Assembly: GCA_014376425.1 (NCBI GenBank)
Contig: JACMRO010000449.1
Coordinates: 1-29,162, forward strand
DNA length: 29,162 nt
From: Rubritepida sp.
GTDB lineage: Bacteria; Pseudomonadota; Alphaproteobacteria; Acetobacterales; Acetobacteraceae
Direction of reading: 5' to 3'
The position numbers and the translations under genes are program-made. Every line of letters begins with the position of its first letter. The stretch's first letter is position 1. The notes below the pieces were generated by a model. The model made no database searches. It saw only the letters and a list, made by a program, of their open reading frames with translations, and was not told where the DNA came from. Positions 22,861-29,162 of this stretch are shown here, piece after piece.

Positions 22861-24801
22861 ATGCGCGGTAAGCGGTGGCTATTGTGGCTCGGCGTGCCCG
22901 TGGTGGCGCTGGCCGCGCTGGCCCTCACCTTCTCCTGGGACTGGGTGACGCCCATGGTCCAGCGGCAGGCCTCGGGCCTGCTGGGTCGCCAGGTCACCAT
23001 CGGCTCCATGCATGTCTCGCCCGGGCGGGTGACGGTGGTCACCCTCCGCAATGTCCGGATTGAGAATCCGCCTGATTTCCGGGCCGAAGCGCCCTTTGCG
23101 ATCATCGAGACCTTGGTACTGCGGTTGGATGGCATGGCGTCGCTGCGCGGCCGCACCGCGGTGATTAACGATGTCGATGTCGATGGCGCCCGCGTCGAGG
23201 CTGCGTCGCTGGCCGACAACAGCAACAACTTCACCTTCTCCGTGGCCGCTGGCGCGCCGCCGGTCGAAGGCCAGGCGCCCTCGCCACCATTCCGCAGCCT
23301 GGTTATCCGAAACAGCCAGGCACACGTCGTGCATGCGGCCCTGCGCGCCGACTTCCAGGGCGAGATCGCCACCCGCGAGCAGGAGGGCCGGCAGGAGATC
23401 GTGCTCAACCTCCGCGGCACCTACGCCAACCAGCCGCTGACCGGCGAGATCGTGGGCGGTTCCATCCTGGATTTCCAGAATGCTGAGCGGCCATGGCCGA
23501 TCGACGCCCGCATCCAGAATGGGCAGACTCGTGGCCGGCTGGTGGGTCACCTGCGCAATCCGTTGGCGCTGGCCGGCGCCGATGTGCGGTTGGAACTGGC
23601 AGGCCCCGACATGGCGCTGCTGCGGCCGCTTACCGGCGTGCCGATCCCGCGCACGGCGCGTTACCAGGTAACCGGTAAGCTTGATTACGGCGATGACCGC
23701 TTCCGCTTTACCGAGATGACGGGCCAAGTGGGCAACACCGACCTCGCCGGCACGCTGACCATCGACCCGCGCGGGGCCAAGCCCGATGTGACGGCCGACC
23801 TGCGCTCCCGCCGCGTGGACATGGCCGACCTGGCGGGCTTCATCGGCGGCACACCCGGCCGGGGCGCCACGGATAACGACAATCGTGTCCTGCCGAACCA
23901 ACCGCTGAACGTGCCTGCCTTCCAGGCTGCGAATATCCATCTGCGCTATCGTGCCGCACAGGTCAGCGGCCGCGATGCGCCGATCGATAACCTGGACGCC
24001 ACCCTCGACCTCGTCGATGGCGTGGTGCGGCTGCACCCGCTGCGGGCTGGCATGGGGCGTGGCGAGATCGTGGGCGATTTCACCCTGACGCCGGGGGCGA
24101 ATGGCGTGCATGCGGTGGCCGATGCGCGCTTCACCCGGATGGACATTTCACGCCTGCTGCGCGCGGTGGGCGGACGGGGTGGCGGGCTGCTCAATGGCCG
24201 AGCGCGGCTGGACGGTACCGGGCGCACCACCGCGGAAATCCTGGCCCGCGGCAATGGCGCGGTGACCTTTGGCACCTCGGGCGGCAATCTCAGCGCTTTC
24301 ATGGTGGACCTGGCCGGGCTGCGGCTCGGCAATGCGGTGGCGTCAGCCTTCGGCATCCCGTCCCGCACCAACCTCGAATGCTTTGTGGCCGATTTCGCAC
24401 TGCAGAACGGCGTGCTCAACACCCGGGCGCTACTGCTGGAGACCGAAGACGCAACCATCCTGGGTTCGGGGACCATCCGGCTGGGCGATGAGCGGCTGGA
24501 CCTGCGCCTCGTGAGCCAGGCCAAGCACTTCACCGTGGCGTCGCTGCCGACAAGCCTGGGCGTGAGCGGAACGTTCAGCAACCCGTCGGTCTTCCCGGTG
24601 ATCATCGAGCGGGATGCGACCAGCAGTTTCGGCCAACTGTTGAACGTGCTGCGCGCGCCGCTCTCCCTGCTACCGATCGTGGAATTCGGTATTGGTGAGG
24701 ATGCACGCTGCGAGACCATATTGAACCGGGCGCAGCCGCAACGGCCGACAGACCCGCGACCCGCCCAGGGCCGCCGCGCGGCGCCGCAGCGCCCGCGCTG
24801 A
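22861..24801 (+). CDS. AsmA-family protein
   Basis: The 646-residue product has one N-terminal membrane segment (about 5-24, RWLLWLGVPVVALAALALTF) and a long periplasmic region of beta-rich repeats. Near the N-terminus are the AsmA-like elements LGRQVTIGSMHVSPG and NVRIENPPDF; the C-terminal part has the AsmA pattern GNGAVTFGTSGGNLSAF and later GSGTIRLGDERLDL. AsmA-like proteins are thought to bridge the periplasm and move phospholipids toward the outer membrane. I chose the ATG at 22861 because GGAGG lies 6 bases upstream; an in-frame GTG at 22849 overlaps that sequence. The 3' end is 2 bases from the convergent rpmB stop. Confidence 0.9.
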   Translation: MRGKRWLLWLGVPVVALAALALTFSWDWVTPMVQRQASGLLGRQVTIGSMHVSPGRVTVVTLRNVRIENPPDFRAEAPFAIIETLVLRLDGMASLRGRTAVINDVDVDGARVEAASLADNSNNFTFSVAAGAPPVEGQAPSPPFRSLVIRNSQAHVVHAALRADFQGEIATREQEGRQEIVLNLRGTYANQPLTGEIVGGSILDFQNAERPWPIDARIQNGQTRGRLVGHLRNPLALAGADVRLELAGPDMALLRPLTGVPIPRTARYQVTGKLDYGDDRFRFTEMTGQVGNTDLAGTLTIDPRGAKPDVTADLRSRRVDMADLAGFIGGTPGRGATDNDNRVLPNQPLNVPAFQAANIHLRYRAAQVSGRDAPIDNLDATLDLVDGVVRLHPLRAGMGRGEIVGDFTLTPGANGVHAVADARFTRMDISRLLRAVGGRGGGLLNGRARLDGTGRTTAEILARGNGAVTFGTSGGNLSAFMVDLAGLRLGNAVASAFGIPSRTNLECFVADFALQNGVLNTRALLLETEDATILGSGTIRLGDERLDLRLVSQAKHFTVASLPTSLGVSGTFSNPSVFPVIIERDATSSFGQLLNVLRAPLSLLPIVEFGIGEDARCETILNRAQPQRPTDPRPAQGRRAAPQRPR

Positions 24802-24803
24802 GT

Positions 24804-25106
24804 TCAGGCTGCCTTTGCGGCCTTCTTGGCCTGGGCGCGCAGGATGCGGCGCTTCAGGGTCTGTGCCTCATCGGGCAGACGGCGATCGGGCGTTCCGATC
24901 AGGAACGCATCCAGCCCGCCATTATGCTCGATGGTGCGGATGCCGTTCACGCTGAGCCGGATCTGGATCGAGGTGCCGAGCACGTCGGAGAAAAATGACT
25001 GCTCCTGCAGGTTCGGCAGGTAGCGGCGGCGCGTCTTGTTGTTGGCGTGGCTGACATTGTTGCCAGACAGCACACCCTTGCCGGTGATCATGCAGCGGCG
25101 AGCCAT
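24804..25106 (-). CDS. rpmB: 50S ribosomal protein L28
   Basis: The 100-residue protein contains the conserved L28 start MARRCMITGKG, the stretch GNNVSHANNKTRRRYLPNLQ (split as GNNVSHANN and KTRRRYLPNL), and a basic C-terminal tail (RRILRAQAKKAAKAA). Length matches alphaproteobacterial L28, which is longer than the E. coli protein. GGGA lies 8 bases before the ATG. It is a lone ribosomal gene here, without rpmG next to it, and is convergent with the AsmA gene at a 2-base gap. Confidence 0.97.
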   Translation of the reverse strand: MARRCMITGKGVLSGNNVSHANNKTRRRYLPNLQEQSFFSDVLGTSIQIRLSVNGIRTIEHNGGLDAFLIGTPDRRLPDEAQTLKRRILRAQAKKAAKAA

Positions 25107-25166
25107 ATCGGAAATCCCAGAGTTTTCGAAAGCGGAACCGGCCTATGGCGCAGCCCGCCAGCGCGG

Positions 25167-26117
25167 TCAAGCCAAGGCGAGCCCGGCGCGGCACAGGAGC
25201 TGGCGCTTATAGGCGAAATCCTCCGCCACCAGGGCGCGCGACGCTTCAGGCGTGGCGGCGTGCACGGTGTAGCCGTTGGGCGTGAGGTGGCGGGCGACCA
25301 GTGCCGCATCGGCCATGACGGCCGCGATGTCGGCGCTGATCCGCGCCTGGACCGGGGCCGCGGTGGCGGCGGGTGCGAAGACGCCGAACCAGGTGCGTGG
25401 GTCGATGGCGTGATGGCCGGCCTCCGCCAGGGTGGGCACGTTGGGCAGGGCGGGAAAGCGGGCGCTTCGGCCCACCGCTAGCGCCCGCATGGTGCCGGCG
25501 GCGATGTGCTCACGCGCCGAGGCGATGCCCGACAGTGTCAGCATCACCTCGCCTGCCAGCAGCCCCAGGATGGCCGGTGGCAGGCCGCGATAGGGGATTT
25601 CGGTGAAGTCGGCCCCACTATCGGCCGCCAGCGCGCTGAACAGGACATGCGGCTGGCTCCCCTGGCCGTAGCTGCCATAGGTGATGGTGCCGCCTCGCGC
25701 CGCCTGGATGAGCGTGGCCATGTCCGGCGTGGCCAGACGTGACGTTGCCAACACCATCTGATGCACTTCGACCAGGAAGGATACGGGTGCGAGGTCACGC
25801 ATCGGGTCGTGCGGCAGGCCGCGGATGATGAGCGGGTTGGCGGTGATGGAATTATCCGCCGTCATCAGCAGGGTGTGGCCGTCGGGCGGGGCCTTGCACA
25901 CTGCGTCAGTGCCGGGGACGGTAGCGCCGCCAGGCCGGTTGTCGACCAGCACCGGCTGGCCCCAGGCCGCGCCCAGCCTTTCCGCGATGGCGCGGGCCAG
26001 CGTGTCCAGCCCGCCGCCGGCCGGGAAGGGGACAACCAGCCGGGTGGGTCGCCCCTGCTGCGCCAGTGCCGGCGCGGCGAGGGTGATGGCGGGCAGGGCG
26101 CGGCGCGCGAAGCTCAT
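25167..26117 (-). CDS. Bug/TctC-family periplasmic solute-binding protein
   Basis: The 316-residue product has a signal peptide (MSFARRALPAITLAAPALAQ) and the features of Bug (Bordetella uptake gene) proteins: RLVVPFPAGGGLDTLARA near the N-terminus, VDNRPGG (about 58-64), a TYGSYGQGSQPH segment near the middle, and PNVPTLAEAG. The family binds carboxylated organic acids in the periplasm for tripartite tricarboxylate transporters. No TctA or TctB membrane gene is beside it, which is common: Bug genes are often orphans and are abundant in Roseomonas-like genomes. The start at 26117 fits the signal peptide; the frame is open further upstream but gives no family match. Confidence 0.93.
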   Translation of the reverse strand: MSFARRALPAITLAAPALAQQGRPTRLVVPFPAGGGLDTLARAIAERLGAAWGQPVLVDNRPGGATVPGTDAVCKAPPDGHTLLMTADNSITANPLIIRGLPHDPMRDLAPVSFLVEVHQMVLATSRLATPDMATLIQAARGGTITYGSYGQGSQPHVLFSALAADSGADFTEIPYRGLPPAILGLLAGEVMLTLSGIASAREHIAAGTMRALAVGRSARFPALPNVPTLAEAGHHAIDPRTWFGVFAPAATAAPVQARISADIAAVMADAALVARHLTPNGYTVHAATPEASRALVAEDFAYKRQLLCRAGLALA

Positions 26118-26155
26118 CGGCTGACCTTCATGTAGATCACCAACAGCTTCAAGGT

Positions 26156-26170
26156 GAATTGTGGCAATTC
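26156..26170. promoter_or_regulatory. AT-rich dyad upstream of the Bug gene
   Basis: GAATTG-TGG-CAATTC is a perfect inverted repeat in an otherwise GC-rich gap, 38 bases upstream of the Bug-protein start. Its position suits an operator for a repressor or activator, but no regulator gene is nearby and no -35/-10 pair is clear around it. Confidence 0.35.
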
Positions 26171-26280
26171 CATTCCCGGCAAAACGCCGATGCCCGGCAG
26201 CAGCACCGGCCACGGGCCTCGGGAACACGCCCTTCGAATCGGGCGCAGCCCGCTTTTGCCTGGCAGCGATCCGCAGCGGG

Positions 26281-27087
26281 TCAGTCCTCGTCGGTCGCCC
26301 GCGCTTCCGGCCGGCCATGGCGCATCCGCCCGCGCGACAGCTCGGCCACCACTCCGTGCATGGTGTTGAGTTCCTGCTCGGTGATTTCGCCGCGTTCGAA
26401 CCAGTGGCGCAGGTTCCGTACCATGCCCGGGCGCTTGGGCGCGTTGCGCAGGAAACCGCAGGCATCGAGCTCCGCCACCAGATGGCCCATAAAATTGTCC
26501 AGCTCGCCCTTCGTCGCGGGCCTGGTCCGGTGAGTCTGAAACTGCTGGGGTGGCGTCTCTTCGGCAGCCATCCACCATTCATAGGCGAGGATCATCACCG
26601 CCTGGGCCAGGTTCAGGGAGTTATGCGCGGGGTTCAGCGGGTAGCGCACCAGCGTATCGGCATGCGCCAGGTCATCGGCAGTAAGGCCAGCACGTTCGGG
26701 GCCGAAGAGCACGGCGGCACGCAGATTGCCGGCGTTGACGGCATGGAATTCCTGCGCCGCCGCGCGTGCGTTGAACACGCGGGTGATGACGTAGCGGGGC
26801 CGCGGGCAGGTGGCGAAGACGCGATGGCAGTCCCCCACCGCATCGGCGACCGTGTCGTGCAGCGTGGCCGCCTCCAGGATGCGCTGGGAGCCTGACGCGG
26901 TGCGGAAGGCGCGGGCTTGCGGCCAGCCGTCCCGCGGCGCGACGAGGCGGAGGTGAAACAGGCCGCCATTGGCCATGGCGCGGGCCACCATGCCGATATT
27001 GTCGGCCAGCTGCGGGTTCACCAGTACGATGATCGGGCTCTCGCCGGGGGGCGGCCGAAGGTCGGCGCCGTCCTCCCTTCCCGTCAC
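26281..27087 (-). CDS. trmJ: tRNA/rRNA methyltransferase, TrmJ-like (SPOUT family)
   Basis: The 268-residue protein has the SPOUT (trefoil-knot) methyltransferase motifs in order: NPQLADNIGMVARAM (about 24-38), LFGPERAGLT (near 126-135) and YPLNPAHNSLNLAQAV (about 149-164). The last motif is that of TrmJ, which methylates the 2'-O of nucleotide 32 in the tRNA anticodon loop. A C-terminal helical extension (about 190-260) also matches TrmJ. It starts with GTG at 27087, overlapping the cysS stop by 4 bases (GTGA), so it is coupled to cysS. The tRNA target is inferred from the family and not visible here. Confidence 0.9.
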   Translation of the reverse strand: MTGREDGADLRPPPGESPIIVLVNPQLADNIGMVARAMANGGLFHLRLVAPRDGWPQARAFRTASGSQRILEAATLHDTVADAVGDCHRVFATCPRPRYVITRVFNARAAAQEFHAVNAGNLRAAVLFGPERAGLTADDLAHADTLVRYPLNPAHNSLNLAQAVMILAYEWWMAAEETPPQQFQTHRTRPATKGELDNFMGHLVAELDACGFLRNAPKRPGMVRNLRHWFERGEITEQELNTMHGVVAELSRGRMRHGRPEARATDED

Positions 27088-28496
27088 GCACGTCTCCAGC
27101 TGGTGGTGCCGGCGCCGTCCTCCAGCACGATCCCCTGAGTGGTCAGCGCGGCGCGGATGCGGTCGGCCTCGGCCCAGTCCTTCGCCGCCCGGGCGGCTAG
27201 GCGGGAGGCTATGGCCGCCTCGATGGCTGCGGTGTCGCCACCGCCTTGCCGCCAGGCGGCGGGGTCATGCCACAACAACCCCAGCACAGCAGCGGCTTCC
27301 AGCACGGCGGCGCGGGCCACACCGGGGGCCGGGCTCCACGGCGCCGGCGTGCGGGCATGCACCGCAGCGGCGGAACCGCCGACATTGGCCACGTTCTCCA
27401 GCGTGCGAAGGTCGCGCAGCCGGGCCAGGGCGAGCGGCGTGTTAAGGTCATCCCCCAGCGGTTCCAGCACCCAGTCGACCATGCCCGGCAGCGCCTCGCC
27501 CTCCGGCGCGGGGCGGGCGAGCATGGCGTAGAAATCGTCGAGCTCGGCGCGGGCCTCGGCCAGCGCCGTCTCGGTGTAGTCCAGCGCGCTGCGGTAATGG
27601 GTGCGCAACAGTAGCAATCGGAAGGCTTCGCCGACCCAGGGGCCGCGGGCGAGGACGTCACGCAGGATGAAGAAATTGCCGAGCGATTTCGACATCTTCT
27701 CACCGTCCACGGTCAGCATGCCGTTGTGCATCCAGATGCTGGCCATGCCGGCGGTGCCATGGGCGCAGCGGCTCTGCGCCACTTCGTTCTCATGGTGCGG
27801 GAACAGCAGGTCGGCGCCGCCGCCATGGATGTCGAAGGTCTCGCCCAAATGTTCCCAGGCCATGGCGGAGCATTCGATATGCCAGCCGGGCCGGCCGCGG
27901 CCCCAAGGCGATTCCCAGCCGGGGAGGGTGGCATCCGACGGCTTCCACAGCACGAAATCGCCGGGGGCGCGCTTGTAGGGCGCAACGTCGATGCGGGCGC
28001 CCGCCAGTAATTCGTCCTGGTTGCGGCCCGAGAGGCGGCCATAATCCGCGAAGCTAGCAACTGCGAACAGCACATGGCCCTCGGCAGCATAGGCGTGGCC
28101 CGACGCGATCAGTTTTTTGCACAGCACGATCATCTGCGGAATATGATCGGTCGCGCGGGGTTCGATATCCGGCGGCAGGTTGTTCAACGCCGCCATGTCG
28201 GCGTGGAAATCGGCCGCGGTTTGTGCCGTGACTTCGGCGATCGTCTTGCCGCTTTCGCGCGCGCGGGCGTTGATCTTGTCATCCACGTCGGTGATGTTCC
28301 GGGCGTAGGTGACGTGCGGGAAGACCCGCCGCAACAGTCGGGCCAGGACATCGAACACTACCACAGGGCGAGCGTTGCCCAGATGTGCGAGGTCATAGAC
28401 TGTGGGGCCGCAGACATACATGCGCACATGAGCCGGGTCGATCGGCCGGAACGGCTCGCGCGTGCGGGTAAGGCTGTTGTGGAAGCTGAGCTGCAT
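27084..28496 (-). CDS. cysS: Cysteinyl-tRNA synthetase
   Basis: CysS charges tRNA(Cys). From the ATG at 28496 the product has 470 residues and begins MQLSFHNSLTRTREPF, the standard family start; AGGA lies 7 bases upstream. Zinc ligands are C29 (YVCGPTVYD) and C209 (HIECSAM), followed by the PHHENE histidines near 234-238. Class I signatures are HLGN (HIGH equivalent) and KMSKS (267-271). An in-frame TTG at 28535 would extend into the gltX stop and is unlikely. It lies 35 bases after gltX and overlaps trmJ. Confidence 0.96.
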   Translation of the reverse strand: MQLSFHNSLTRTREPFRPIDPAHVRMYVCGPTVYDLAHLGNARPVVVFDVLARLLRRVFPHVTYARNITDVDDKINARARESGKTIAEVTAQTAADFHADMAALNNLPPDIEPRATDHIPQMIVLCKKLIASGHAYAAEGHVLFAVASFADYGRLSGRNQDELLAGARIDVAPYKRAPGDFVLWKPSDATLPGWESPWGRGRPGWHIECSAMAWEHLGETFDIHGGGADLLFPHHENEVAQSRCAHGTAGMASIWMHNGMLTVDGEKMSKSLGNFFILRDVLARGPWVGEAFRLLLLRTHYRSALDYTETALAEARAELDDFYAMLARPAPEGEALPGMVDWVLEPLGDDLNTPLALARLRDLRTLENVANVGGSAAAVHARTPAPWSPAPGVARAAVLEAAAVLGLLWHDPAAWRQGGGDTAAIEAAIASRLAARAAKDWAEADRIRAALTTQGIVLEDGAGTTSWRRA

Positions 28497-28531
28497 GATG
28501 GGTTCCTGTTGCGGCGGGGGGACTGGCCGCG

Positions 28532-29162
28532 TCAACAGCCGCCGGAGATTTTCAGCCTTTCGGCGGCCCGGGCGCGGCCGATGAGGGGCAGCAGGTCCTT
28601 GAGGTCCGGCCCGTGCTCCTCGCCGGTCAGCGCCAGGCGCAGCGGCTTGAATAGTGCCTTGCCCTTACGGCCGGTGGCCGCCTTCACGGCGCTGGTCCAA
28701 TCCGGCCAAGTGGCGGGGGTGTAGGGTTCGGCGGGCAGGGTTGCCAGCGCTGCGGCGAGGAACTCTCCCTCGCCCTCTTGCGTCGGCGGGACGATCTGGC
28801 CCTGCGCCACATCCCACCAGATCCGCGCCTCGTTCATCATGTCGAGGTTGCCGCGCACCACGGTCCAGAAATGCTCGGTGGCGCCGGCGGGGAGGCGGGG
28901 GAGTGCCGCTTCATAGGACATTTCGTGCAGCATTTTCCGGTTCAGCGCCAGCATCTGCCGCGGGTCGAAGCGGGCTGCGGATCGGGAGACGGAATGCAGG
29001 TCGAAGCCGGCCGCCAGGGTAGCCGGCAGGCCGGGGCGGGGATCGTGCGAGGTGCCCAAGGCGGCGAGGTACCCGACCAGCGCGGCCGGCTCCACCCCGT
29101 CACGTCGCATCTGCCGCAGGCCCAGCCCGCCGAGGCGCTTGGATAACGGCCCGCCATCGGCA
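28532..29162 (-). CDS. gltX: Glutamyl-tRNA synthetase, C-terminal part (partial)
   Basis: The frame is open from the window edge and ends at 28532, giving about the last 209 residues. It starts in DGGPLSKRLGGLGLRQ, the KMSKS-equivalent motif in its PLSKR form, followed by the anticodon-binding domain (FDLHSVSRSAARFDPRQM, then LNRKMLHEM, and RLALTGEEHGPDL). The N-terminal catalytic half lies outside. Alphaproteobacteria often carry two GltX paralogues, and the PLSKR form marks one of them. The gene heads the run gltX, cysS, trmJ. Confidence 0.92.
   Translation of the reverse strand, partial: ADGGPLSKRLGGLGLRQMRRDGVEPAALVGYLAALGTSHDPRPGLPATLAAGFDLHSVSRSAARFDPRQMLALNRKMLHEMSYEAALPRLPAGATEHFWTVVRGNLDMMNEARIWWDVAQGQIVPPTQEGEGEFLAAALATLPAEPYTPATWPDWTSAVKAATGRKGKALFKPLRLALTGEEHGPDLKDLLPLIGRARAAERLKISGGC

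Noticed and set aside
26227..26247. TTCGAATC, resembling a tRNA T-loop
   Set aside because: The flanking bases do not form a 5-base-pair T-stem around a 7-base loop, and no acceptor, D or anticodon arms can be drawn nearby.
26118..26582. Open extension upstream of the Bug protein
   Set aside because: The frame continues antisense-free through the end of trmJ but in a different frame, and the signal peptide begins at 26117, so the extension is not part of the protein.

Overview
The window is a stretch of GC-rich bacterial chromosome, densely packed with housekeeping genes. The protein types point to an alphaproteobacterium of the Rhodospirillales, most probably Acetobacteraceae (Roseomonas-like). 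The signs are a glutamyl-tRNA synthetase with a PLSKR signature, a malic enzyme fused to a phosphotransacetylase domain, a FdxA-type 7Fe ferredoxin, a System I (Ccm) cytochrome c maturation cluster, an orphan Bug/TctC-type binding protein, and the run mutS, glnD, murJ, trpS. This placement rests on recognition of families, not on a database search. I see no phage, insertion sequence, CRISPR array, rRNA or tRNA.

Layout. Bases 1-258 hold the start of a TauE/SafE-type permease (minus), divergent from a periplasmic 5'-nucleotidase/metallophosphatase (382-1914, plus). A minus-strand block follows: mutS, glnD, murJ, trpS and a thioredoxin-fold/2OG-Fe(II) oxygenase fusion, with a small plus-strand membrane protein between glnD and mutS. 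At 11565-14265 a VOC protein overlaps maeB. A roughly 300-base gap with no convincing gene (14266-14569) precedes an EVE-domain gene (minus). Next comes a tightly coupled ccmCDEFGHI operon (15042-20224), in which most junctions are 4-base ATGA overlaps; ccmA and ccmB are not present. After it lies a signalling cassette (20262-22307): a small membrane protein, an Hpt phosphotransfer protein and a sigma-54-dependent NtrC/LuxO-type response regulator. Then come fdxA with a terminator hairpin, an AsmA-family protein, rpmB, a Bug-type solute-binding protein, and the translation genes trmJ, cysS and gltX (cut by the window end).

How they fit. The ccm genes deliver and attach heme to c-type cytochromes. 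mutS, trmJ, trpS, cysS, gltX and rpmB serve DNA repair and translation. murJ supplies lipid II for the cell wall, and glnD senses glutamine for nitrogen control. The most interesting stretch is the signalling cassette. It is preceded by a near-consensus sigma-54 (-24/-12) promoter, and just upstream of that by a dyad with the same 5-3-5 geometry as the LuxO recognition site. The cassette may therefore be a self-regulated phosphorelay. The rest of the window is ordinary core genome, with a few smaller curiosities listed under findings.
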